A DNA stretch of 60,000 nt, taken from assembly GCF_910592395.1 (NCBI RefSeq), contig NC_088321.1, positions 8,248,001 through 8,308,000 of the forward strand, given 5' to 3'. Both the position numbers and the translations under genes were made by a program. This document shows positions 12,798 to 22,987 of this stretch, piece by piece; positions within the stretch are counted from its first letter, which is position 1; each line of letters starts with the position of its first letter. The notes under the pieces are model-generated. The model had not been told where the DNA came from and did no database searches. It saw only the letters and a program-made list of their open reading frames with translations. The DNA is from Lineus longissimus (lineage: Eukaryota > Nemertea > Pilidiophora > Heteronemertea > Lineidae).

Positions 12798-13612
12798 AAT
12801 GCATAAAAACATGAAATAATGCCATTTGAACCTAAGGTGGTTACGAATCAATATTTGGAGCTTATTTTTACATGATCAGATCGGAATTTGACGGTAGTTT
12901 AGAAATCAGTCGCATATCCGATTAAATAATCTATATTTTAGAACAACCCAGTCATACCTCGCCTCCAGTGTACATTACTGATCTCCCAAATATAGGCATG
13001 CACGTCACGACACGCCCACCACACACCCATTATATGGACCAATCAGCGCTCCGCTTACTGCGCCACCAAACGGGGCCTATTTGAACTACGGAGCGGTGTG
13101 ATCATACAGGGTGATACAGAGAAGATTGACTACATCATGCAGTACCGGCTGGCACTTATCCGCAGAAACGTAGATGAAGGTTTATCACCGAAGGTTTTAG
13201 CCGGGTTTGGAGATGAAAAATGTGAATAAATCCCTTCGCTGTGAGCGATTTCGTACATATTCATGTACACATCGAGGGATGTAGAGATATTTTCGTGATG
13301 TAACCAGTTCTAAGCGGACACATTTTTTAGTGATTCCCGTGTGCATGTTTGTCATATCTACTGAGCATTATCAGAGCATTATATATACAAATGATTCTTC
13401 TAATAAAAACGTTTTATTTTAGTATATGGAATACAAAACAATCACAAAAGCTTACTTTTGCTTTCATCGAAGAGCAATAATTATATATTTGCAAATGGCG
13501 GCCCGTCATGAATATAAGTTTATTTTTTAACGACAACAACACATTTCCAATGCATTCAATGATGACGTCATCCTCCACAAAAAGGTTGATTCTGGAACTA
13601 CTGGCAAATTGC
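12798..13612. other. Flank between left border and array, short open frame
   Basis: AT-rich with one notable stretch. A CCAATCAG (CCAAT-box-like) word at about 13040 lies inside a frame that stays open to TAA at about 13229, including an ATG at 13137 (MQYRLALIRRNV...). The frame is about 60 codons including the part before the ATG and has no recognised domain. Nothing in the right flank mirrors it. It could be a first exon, a gene fragment or chance. Confidence 0.3.
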
Positions 13613-14688
13613 TAATATGTAAAGTCAAGGACTTAGTGAGCCCCCCTTTAGGTCGGGGGAGCTCCCCCGAACCCCCCTACGAGCATATGTTAAGTGCAAG
13701 CTCTAACAACTACAGCTGTTACAATGGGGGGACACCCCCCAAACCCCCCTCCGTCGACATAGGTTTTTACCAGTGCGTTGGGGGGAAGCTCCCCCCAACC
13801 CCCCCCCCCCTGGTGGACAGTCAACTAGCCCTTCTGTGTCATACTGCTGGAGGGGGGGGGGGGTGCGATGGGACCATCCATATAGTTCCTTCCGACACAT
13901 TTTTGTTTTGGTAATGTAATACATTGTGATTGTCCTTATTCACGGGAATCGGGCGTTTCCAGTGATATACGACACTTATTAAATGGATTGTCCTCATGCA
14001 TTCACTTTGGAAACGCATTTTAAAATAGATGTTACGTCCTGTTAATGGGGCACGTCATCATCGCGTACATTTGGGAAAAACTCCCTAACGAGACCGGAGC
14101 AGACGGCTGAAAGTAGTTTACTTATTGGCCGCTAGGGTTCAGAATGTCGCTCACCCGAATTTTTCACGCAACTATAGCTGAATAGAGCTAGTTCTAGTTT
14201 GTGATTCATTTTGATACTTCAGATTTGGGCAGTAGACCAATATAACTTAGTCGTCAGTGTGGTTTTAAGCAGGGAAACGTATTTGTTTTTCTTAAAGTGC
14301 CTTTTTTGGACGGGTGTGTGCGATTGTTTTGTTTATGTCACGTGACCTCGACCATGTCGACACAAAATTGATATAAAACCACCTTTTCTGTCATTATTTA
14401 TGACGGATATTTCTCTAATAAAAATATCAATATAATTGGCCAATTTCTTAGGCATATGTAGCGAATTCCCATGAAGATTTAAATTAGATGTTCTCGTAAC
14501 CTGTTACAACTGGTCTGATTTATAATTCAGCGCTACAACTGGTCTGATTTATTTATTCAGCGCCATTTTGAAAAACCAAAAAAAATTGTTTGTTGGATAT
14601 ACAATATTTACTCTCTTTATTTCACTTCATTTACATTATATACTCCCGCACACACGTGTATCTTAAGAGCCCCTCCTAAAGGGGGTCT
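13613..14688. repeat. Array unit 1 (subtype A)
   Basis: First of six tandem units. Order of parts: lead block of ~91 bp with GGGGGAGCTCCCCC, a GC-tract block (GGGGGGACACCCCCC, then GGGGGGAAGCTCCCCCC, then a long C run, then a G run), and ~850 bp AT-richer sequence containing GTCACGTGAC and ending GAGCCCCTCCTAAAGGGGGTCT. Subtype A carries the doubled word ACAACTGGTCTGATTTAT near the end. No conserved ORF: frames differ between units because the homopolymer lengths differ. Confidence 0.85.
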
Positions 14689-15776
14689 TAATATGTAAAG
14701 TCAAGGACTTAGTGAGCCCCCCTTTAGGTCGGGGGAGCTCCCCCGAACCCCCCTACGAGCATATGTTAAGTGCAAGCTCTAACAACTACAGCTGTTACAA
14801 TGGGGGGACACCCCCAAACCCCCCTCCGTCGACATAGGTTTTTACCAGTGCGTTGGGGGAAGCACCCCCCAAACCCCCCCCCCCCCCCCGGTGGACAGTC
14901 AACTAGCCCTTCTGTGTCATACTGCTGGAGGGGGGGGGTGCGATGGGACCATCCATATAGTAATTATAGTTCCTTCCGACACATTTTTGTTTTGGTAATG
15001 TAATACATTGTGATTGTCCTTATTCACGGGAATCGGGCGTTTCCAGTGATATACGACACTTAAATGGATTGTCCTCATGCATTCACTTTGGAAACGCATT
15101 TTAAAATAGATGTTACGTCCTGTTAATGGGGCACGTCATCATCGCGTACATTTGGGAAAAACTCCCTAACGAGACCGGAGCAGACGGCTGAAAGTAGTTT
15201 AATTATTGGCCGCTAGGGTGCAGAATGTCGCTCACCCGAATTTTTCACGCAACTTTTGCTAAATAGAGCTAGTTCTAGTTTGTGATTCATTTTGATACTT
15301 CAGATTTGGGCAGAAAACCAATATAACTTAGTCGTCAGTGTGGTTTTAAGCTGGAAAAACGTATTTGTTTTTCTTAAAGTGCCTTTTTTGGACGGGTGTG
15401 TGCGATTGTTTTGTTTTTATGTCACGTGACCTCGATCATGTCGACACAAAATTGAAATAAACCACCCTTTTCTGTCATTATTTAGGACGGATATTTCTCT
15501 AATAAAAATATTAATATAATTGGCCAATTTCTTAGGCATATGATGTAGCGAATTCCCATGAAGATTTAAATTAATTTAAATTAATTTCAATCAATGGGAT
15601 AGCAACCACCACCGGAAGATCGCGGAGAAATCGGTAAACTCAACGGAGTTAATTCAGAAAAATACCAAAAAAAATTGTTTGTAGGATATACAATATTTAC
15701 TCTCTTTATTTCTCATCAAATCAGTATATACTCCCACACACACGTGTATCTTAAGAGCCCCTCCTAAAGGGGGGCT
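14689..15776. repeat. Array unit 2 (subtype B)
   Basis: Same plan as unit 1 with the lead block present. The 3' part is a different version: AAATTAATTTAAATTAATTTC followed by an ACCACCACCGGAAG segment replaces the doubled ACAACTGG word, and the end reads AAAGGGGGGCT. Unit 6 shares this version, so two subtypes exist. Confidence 0.85.
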
Positions 15777-16765
15777 TAACAACTACAGCTGTTACAATGG
15801 GGGGACACCCCCCAAACCCCCCTCCGTCGACATAGGTTTTTACCAGTGCGTTGGGGGGAAGCTCCCCCCAAACCCCCCCCGGTGGACAGTCAACTAGCCC
15901 TTCTGTGTCATACTGCTGGAGGGGGGGGATGCGATGGGACCATCCATATAGTAATTATAGTTCCTTCCGACACATTTTTGTTTTGGTAATGTAATACATT
16001 GTGATTGTCCTTATTCACGGGAATCGGGCGTTTCCAGTGATATACGACACTTAAATGGATTGTCCTCATGCATTCACTTTGGAAACGCATTTTAAAATAG
16101 ATGTTACGTCCTGTTAATGGGGCACGTCATCATCGCGTACATTTGGGAAAAACTCCCTAACGAGACCGGAGCAGCCGGCTGAAAGTAGTTTATTTATTGG
16201 CCGCTAGGGTGCAGAATGTACGCCGCTCACCCGAATTTTTCACGCAACTATAGCTGAATAGAGCTAGTTCTAGTTTGTGATTCAATTTGATACTTCAGAT
16301 TTGGGCAGTAGACCAATATAACTTAGTCGTCAGTGTGGTTTTAAGCAGGGAAAACGTATTTGTTTTTCTTAAAGTGCCTTTTTTGGACGGGTGTGTGCGA
16401 TTGTTTTGTTTATGTCACGTGACCTCGACCATGTCGACACAAAATTGATATAAAACCACCTTTTCTGTCATTATTTATGACGGATATTTCTCTAATAAAA
16501 ATATTAATATAATTGGCCAATTTCTTAGGCATATGTAGCGAATTCCCATGAAGATTTAAATTAGATGTTCTCGTAACCTGTTACAACTGGTCTGATTTAT
16601 AATTCAGCGCTACAACTGGTCTGATTTATTTATTCAGCGCCATTTTGAAAAACCAAAAAAAATTGTTTGTTGGATATACAATATTTACTCTCTTTATTTC
16701 ACTTCATTTACATTATATACTCCCGCACACACGTGTATCTTAAGAGCCCCTCCTAAAGGGGGTCT
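15777..16765. repeat. Array unit 3 (subtype A, lead block missing)
   Basis: Begins directly at the AACAACTACAGCTGTT word, so the ~91-bp lead block is absent. It carries a private variant shared only with unit 4 (AGCAGCCGGCTG and an extra TACGCC before GCTCACCC), marking the two as close relatives. Confidence 0.85.
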
Positions 16766-17938
16766 TAATATGTAAAGTCAAGGACTTAGTGAGCCCCCCT
16801 TTAGGTCGGGGGAGCTCCCCCGAACCCCCCTACGAGCATATGTTAAGTGCAAGCTCTAATATGTAAAGTCAAGGACTTAGTGAGCCCCCCTTTAGGTCGG
16901 GGGAGCTCCCCCGAACCCCCCTACGAGCATATGTTAAGTGCAAGCTCTAACAACTACAGCTGTTACAATGGGGGGACACCCCCCAAACCCCCCTCCGTCG
17001 ACATAGGTTTTTACCAGTGCGTTGGGGGGAAGCTCCCCCCAAACCCCCCCGGTGGACAGTCAACTAGCCCTTCTGTGTCATACTGCTGGAGGGGGGGGGG
17101 GGTGCGATGGGACCATCCATATAGTAATTATAGTTCCTTCCGACACATTTTTGTTTTGGTAATGTAATACATTGCGATTGTCCTTATTCACGGGAATCGG
17201 GCGTTTCCAGTGATATACGACACTTAAATGGATTGTCCTCATGCATTCACTTTGGAAACGCATTTTAAAATAGATGTTACGTCCTGTTAATGGGGCACGT
17301 CATCATCGCGTACATTTGGGAAAAACTCCCTAACGAGACCGGAGCAGCCGGCTGAAAGTAGTTTATTTATTGGCCGCTAGGGTGCAGAATGTACGCCGCT
17401 CACCCGAATTTTTCACGCAACTATAGCTGAATAGAGCTAGTTCTAGTTTGTGATTCAATTTGATACTTCAGATTTGGGCAGTAGACCAATATAACTTAGT
17501 CGTCAGTGTGGTTTTAAGCAGGGAAAACGTATTTGTTTTTCTTAAAGTGCCTTTTTTGGACGGGTGTGTGCGATTGTTTTGTTTATGTCACGTGACCTCG
17601 ACCATGTCGACACAAAATTGATATAAAACCACCTTTTCTGTCATTATTTATGACGGATATTTCTCTAATAAAAATATTAATATAATTGGCCAATTTCTTA
17701 GGCATATGTAGCGAATTCCCATGAAGATTTAAATTAGATGTTCTCGTAACCTGTTACAACTGGTCTGATTTATAATTCAGCGCTACAACTGGTCTGATTT
17801 ATTTATTCAGCGCCATTTTGAAAAACCAAAAAAAATTGTTTGTTGGATATACAATATTTACTCTCTTTATTTCACTTCATTTACATTATATACTCCCGCA
17901 CACACGTGTATCTTAAGAGCCCCTCCTAAAGGGGGTCT
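16766..17938. repeat. Array unit 4 (subtype A, lead block doubled)
   Basis: The 91-bp lead block occurs twice in a row, at 16766 and 16857. The rest follows the subtype A plan with the unit 3/4 variant. It shares the change ACATTGCGATTG with unit 5. Confidence 0.85.
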
Positions 17939-18584
17939 TAATATGTAAAGTCAAGGACTTAGTGAGCCCCCCTTTAGGTCGGGGGAGCTCCCCCGAACCC
18001 CCCTACGAGCATATGTTAAGTGCAAGCTCTAATATGTAAAGTCAAGGACTTAGTGAGCCCCCCTTTAGGTCGGGGGAGCTCCCCCGAACCCCCCTACGAG
18101 CATATGTTAAGTGCAAGCTCTAACAACTACAGCTGTTACAATGGGGGGACACCCCCCAAACCCCCCTCCGTCGACATAGGTTTTTACCAGTGCGTTGGGG
18201 GGAAGCTCCCCCCAAACCCCCCCGGTGGACAGTCAACTAGCCCTTCTGTGTCATACTGCTGGAGGGGGGGGGGGGGTGCGATGGGACCATCCATATAGTA
18301 ATTATAGTTCCTTCCGACACATTTTTGTTTTGGTAATGTAATACATTGCGATTGTCCTTATTCACGGGAATCGGGCGTTTCCAGTGATATACGACACTTA
18401 AATGGATTGTCCTCATGCATTCACTTTGGAAACGCATTTTAAAATAGATGTTACGTCCTGTTAATGGGGCACTTCATCATCGCGTACATTTGGGAAAAAC
18501 TCCCTAACGAGACCGGAGCAGACGGCTGAAAGTAGTTTAATTATTGGCCGCTAGGGTTCAGAATGTCGCTCACCCGAATTTTTC
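17939..18584. repeat. Array unit 5, first part (lead block doubled)
   Basis: Lead block present twice (17939 and 18030), as in unit 4. The unit is broken at AATTTTTC (18577-18584) by the hAT-like insertion and resumes at 20198. It has the ACTTCATCATCG variant where other units read ACGTCATCATCG. Confidence 0.85.
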
Positions 18585-20197
18585 CAACACCCTCCGCCAG
18601 CCTACCTCTCTGGCTGGGCACCACCTCCACAGCTAGGAACCTCTCTGACCAGGAACCACACGTGACTGGTAGTATCACTTCCAACCGTTTGAAGAAATGG
18701 CGGTGCTGTTGGTTGATTAGTAGCTCAGCTCATGCTCCGCGTGCGGGTGTAAATGAAATGCTGGTCCCCATGAATCTAAGTCCAGTCTAGAATTCCTTTG
18801 TGAGGAATATTAGTTCTTGTGGGAAAAGGGAGATATTTTGTTCCGCTGTGATAGAATCAAATGCCCTTCCTTTCCTGATGCCCGCCTGTATTGTTCTTCT
18901 TCGGATGAAGGGTCTTGGCCTCAGAGTCCTATTGAATGGTGCCGGTGTTCTATTGTTGAGGGCATTTAATATCAGGGGGCATCTGATTCTATTACACCGG
19001 CACCTTTAAATCATATGTTGGGTTTCTTTGTTATAGAATATAATAGGGCCTACATGCAGCATAGCACCTTTCCTTATTGCCCTGCCCTTACTTAGAGTAA
19101 ATTATACTATACACCTACAGGGCCAGGGGCGTAGCTAGCTTTTTGGTCTGGCGGGGGGGGGGCAAAAGGCTCTCACGGGGACAAAATGACCCTTTATGAA
19201 ATCTTTTGGCCAAAAACACATATTTTGGTGACCTCGGGGGAGGGGGCATTTGCCCCCCCCCCCTCTGCTACCTACGCCCCTGCTTTCCCGGGCCTGCTAT
19301 ATACTAGTCTCGTTACTCTAAGCCTCATCTAAGCCCTGCCCGAAACCATCACTATTGTATTAGGTATAGGCTATAGATCACTCTGAAACACTAATTACTT
19401 GAGAAGTGTTCTGAGCACATTAATATTGGGTTTGCTGCCCGATGTCCAGCTTGTTCCAGGCTTCTGTCTAGGAGTAAGGAGATAGCGACACCCCCCAGAT
19501 CGAGCCAATGACTGTAGAGCACATCCTGGGAAGATGCCCAACGCTTGCAGCGTTGAGGAGGGAGACTTGACCGGCTGACGAACACCAACTCCGCTTCTGA
19601 TTACTAGTAAGTCTGGAGAGTCTGTTAGATGGAAATGAACACAAAGAAGAAGAATTTCCAGGCTGAAGGGTCCAAGTAATGAAATGACCACACGATTTAG
19701 TTTTAAAGATGTATTTATTAATCAATCAATAGACATCATTTGAATTACAACAATTTTGTTCAGTGGACACATTCGCATATCAATTAATAAAAACCTCCTG
19801 ATGAGAATTGAACATTTTACACTGTGACTACAATCAATGAATACCACTCTTGACTTTTTAAGTAAAATGTTATTACCACAATCCACCCAATATTGAATAT
19901 TTCAAAGAAGTTTCTTCCAAACTGATCAATAACCCAATCTGTTCAATATTGGGCAAACTGTGTTAATTACAGAACATTTCATAGTCTTTTCTCTTGAAAT
20001 GGTCGAGAGCAGGTTACCTCCACAGCCAGGCACCACTATATTTTCCTCAACTTCAATGTGCCTGCGTTACCGGAAGTGATCAAAACGGAAACGCAATAGA
20101 TCCAAACGGAGCATGCGCATCCGTGGTGCCTGGTCAGAGAGGTTCCCAGCTGTGGAGGTGGTGCCCAGCCAGAGAGGTAGACTGGCGAACCCTGATC
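18585..20197. mobile_element. hAT-like non-autonomous DNA transposon, 1613 bp
   Basis: Inserted in array unit 5 with an exact 8-bp target duplication AATTTTTC (18577-18584 and 20198-20205). The uninterrupted sequence in the other units confirms the empty site. The ends are long inverted repeats: 18595-18657 pairs with 20125-20188 over about 60 bp with only a few mismatches, including CTCTCTGGCTGGGCACCACC. The right end, read inward, contains CAGGGTTCGCCAG, hAT-like, three bases in from the boundary. The 8-bp duplication also fits hAT (P-type elements share this length). No transposase ORF is recognised inside; a second small MITE is nested at 19124-19282. Confidence 0.8.
19124..19282. mobile_element. 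Small MITE with CAGGGGCGTAGC ends, 159 bp
   Basis: The left end is CAGGGGCGTAGCTAGC and the right end is the near-complement GCTACCTACGCCCCTG, enclosing G and C tracts. CAGGGGCGTAGC termini are typical of short hAT-type MITEs in many animals. No clear target duplication is seen. It is nested in the 1.6 kb hAT-like element. Confidence 0.6.
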
Positions 20198-20743
20198 AAT
20201 TTTTCACGCAACTTTTGCTAAATAGAGCTAGTTCTAGTTTGTAATTCATTTTGATACTTCAGATTTGGGTAGTAGACTAAAATAACTTAGTCGTCAGTGT
20301 GGTTTTAAGCAGGAAAAACGTATTTGTTTTTCTTAAAGTGCCTTTTTTGGACGGGTCTGTGCGATTGTTTTGTTTATGTCACGACTCACGTGACCTCGAC
20401 CATGTCGACACAAAATTGAAATAGGGCCTAAACCACCCTTTTCTGTCATTATTTAGGACGGATATTTCTCTAATAAAAATATTAATGTAATTGACCAATT
20501 TTTAAGGCATATGTAACGAATTCCCATGAAGATTTAAATTAGATGTTCTCGTAACCTGTTACAACTGGTCTGATTTATAATTCAGCGCTACAACTGGTCT
20601 GATTTATTTATTCAGCGCCATTTTGAAAAACCAAAAAAAATTGTTTGTTGGATATACAATATTTACTCTCTTTATTTCACTTCATTTACATTATATACTC
20701 CCGCACACACGTGTATCTTAAGAGCCCCTCCTAAAGGGGGTCT
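20198..20743. repeat. Array unit 5, second part
   Basis: Continues unit 5 after the insertion, starting from the second copy of AATTTTTC. Subtype A: it carries the doubled ACAACTGGTCTGATTTAT word and ends AAAGGGGGTCT. Confidence 0.85.
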
Positions 20744-21723
20744 TAACAACTACAGCTGTTACAATGGGGGGACACCCCCAAACCCCCCCTCCGTCGACAT
20801 AGGTTTTTACCAGTGCGTTGGGGGGAAGCTCCCCCCCCCCCGGTGGACAGTCAACTAGCCCTTCTGTGTCATACTGCTGGAGGGGGGGGGGGCGGTGCGA
20901 TGGGACCATCTATATAGTTCCTTGCGACACATTTTTGTTTTGGTAATGTAATACATTGTGATTGTCCTTATTCACGGGAATCGGGCGTTTCCAGTGATAT
21001 ACGACACAAATAGGTTGTCCTCATGCATTCACTTTGGAAACGCATTTTAAAATAGATGTTACGTCCTGTTAATGGGGCACGTCATCATCGCGTACATTTG
21101 GGAAAAACTCCCTAACGAGACCGGAGCAGACGGCTGAAAGTAGTTTAATTATTGGCCGCTAGGGTGCAGAATGTCGCTCACCCGAATTTTTCACGCAACT
21201 TTTGCTAAATAGAGCTAGTTTTAGTTTGTGATTCATTTTGATACTTCAGATTTGGGCAGAAGACCAATATAACTTAGTCGTCAGTGTGGTTTTAAGCTGG
21301 AAAAACGTATTTGTTTTTCTTAAAGTGCCTTTTTTGGACGGGTGTGTGCGATTGTTTTGTTTTTATGTCACGTGACCTCGATCATGTCGACACAAAATTG
21401 AAATAAACCACCCTTTTCTGTCATTATTTAGGACGGATATTTCTCTAATAAAAATATTAATATAATTGGCCAATTTCTTAGGCATATGATGTAGCGAATT
21501 CCCATGAAGATTTAAATTAATTTAAATTAATTTCAATCAATGGGATAGCAACCACCACCGGAAGATCGCGGAGAAATCGGTAAACTCAACGGAGTTAATT
21601 CAGAAAAATACCAAAAAAAATTGTTTGTAGGATATACAATATTTACTCTCTTTATTTCTCATCAAATCAGTATATACTCCCACACACACGTGTATCTTAA
21701 GAGCCCCTCCTAAAGGGGGGCTT
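20744..21723. repeat. Array unit 6 (subtype B, lead block missing)
   Basis: Last unit. Lacks the lead block like unit 3 and carries the subtype B 3' part like unit 2. It ends at AAAGGGGGGCT, after which unrelated sequence begins. Confidence 0.85.
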
Positions 21724-21835
21724 ATCAATAAAGTCAGCTGGGACGAGATTGGCAGTTGGGAGGGTATAAATCATGGAAGGAACGCGCCCGATTTCACGCG
21801 GTACTTGCACAGTGATTCCACGGTTTAGTACTGAC

Positions 21836-21900
21836 TATTCCAAGGTTTATCACTGATTACATGGTTTCACTGATTCCAAGCTTTATCAACTACCAAGTAC
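21836..21900 (-). repeat. Right inverted border of the array: ~19-bp motif
   Basis: Reverse-complement copy of the left border (12724-12797). Motif variants of CTTGGAATCAGTGATAAAC occur in tandem on the minus strand, and a fourth more diverged copy extends to about 21810. With the left border it encloses the six-unit array and the nested hAT-like element. Confidence 0.6.
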
Positions 21901-22108
21901 ATATTTGGACTTGGAGAGGTATTGAAAAAATATTTGCTGTGGCAAGTCTACATACAGATATAAAGAAATTATTCGATGAAAATATTAATTTTAAATTCTG
22001 CTAATTCGGCAATAGGGGGCCTGTTTTGAGATTGTTCTGCCAGTTGGCTGAAAAGAGTGGAAATATCAATGTCTGTCCAATTTGTCGATTATCAAAAAAT
22101 TTCCGTTG

Positions 22109-22113
22109 TCAAC
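22109..22113. repeat. 5-bp target-site duplication of the gypsy element (left)
   Basis: TCAAC directly before the LTR start TGTTCAG; exact copy at 27099-27103 directly after the other LTR. Confidence 0.9.
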
Positions 22114-22279
22114 TGTTCAGTTGCCGATGGGCGTTCCGAAAGAAGATAACGATGGATTTAAACTCTGAACACTTGAAGTATATTTCTAGAACATGACAGC
22201 CATTTTGTACAGTACCCTAATCTATCACGAGGTGGCAGCACCTCAAACTCTATGACCCATTTATTCAGATTACACTACA
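22114..22279 (-). repeat. 3' LTR of the gypsy element
   Basis: 166 bp, begins TG and ends CA on either strand (TGTTCAG...ACTACA on plus), identical to 26933-27098. Its short length is unusual compared with many gypsy LTRs of 200-400 bp. Confidence 0.93.
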
Positions 22280-22291
22280 TCCCCCTTTCAG
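22280..22291 (-). other. Polypurine tract
   Basis: On the minus strand TGAAAGGGGGA directly precedes the 3' LTR. This is the expected place and composition for the plus-strand DNA primer in reverse transcription. Confidence 0.8.
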
Positions 22292-22705
22292 TCCTTTGAA
22301 AGTCCAATTTCCAATAACCCAGGATGCATCACAACCTAAAGTCTGGTCTAGGCAAACTATGTGTACAAACATACAAACACGTAGAAAATTAGCTTAACTA
22401 AGTCAAAACTAAAATGCTGTGGAAATATATCTCAAATCCTACTCGGCTACTACTGACTCCTGTCTATACTTAAGACAAACGAAAGTCCAAAATACGTTGG
22501 AGAGTAAACACTACTTATGTTAAAGATATTGAAACTCTAAACATAAACATTTTAACTCGATAACTTCCAACTAATCCGAATATGAAATCACATGCTCCTC
22601 AAGTATAGAGAGAATACCACAAAAGCACTATTTGAAAATCATTACTTAGATTTCTCTATGAAATGTCACTGAAATTTCAGATTAACCCTCGGTCACTCTC
22701 ACACC

Positions 22706-22987
22706 CTAAAGATCTAGTTTAATGACAGATTTTGAAACCCTGCCTGACCTGGTTACATATTGATCAGAACAACTAGCAGATCGTCCTGGAGAATTATTCA
22801 CAGTCGTGCTAGAGACACTTTGATCTGATTGAAACTTATTCTGGCCATTCTCAGAAGATTGTCCAGCATTTGGCAACACAATACTCTGTCTCTCTGGGGG
22901 AGGCAAAATGTTCTCCTGCACTGATTCATCAGCTGGATTGTCCTGGAGATTCAGTCTCCAGAGTATACGACCGCGGTGTTTCAGCAT
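22706..22987 (-). CDS. C-terminal tail of gypsy pol in a second frame
   Basis: This frame overlaps the end of the main gag-pol ORF (stop at 22929) and continues for about 80 residues to a C-terminus with VTRSGRVSKSVIKLDL. A TRSGR..K....L motif is the usual end of pol in related mag/gypsy elements. The normal protein therefore seems to extend into this frame, and a small indel around 22930-22985 separates the parts. Alternatively, the shift is natural and the shorter product is tolerated. Confidence 0.6.
   Translation of the reverse strand: MLKHRGRILWRLNLQDNPADESVQENILPPPERQSIVLPNAGQSSENGQNKFQSDQSVSSTTVNNSPGRSASCSDQYVTRSGRVSKSVIKLDL

Noticed and set aside
13609-18298. Repeated Pro-rich ORFs on the plus strand and matching ORFs on the minus strand in the array
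   Set aside because: They are the same repeat unit read through G and C runs. Frame and end differ between units with run length, so no protein is conserved.
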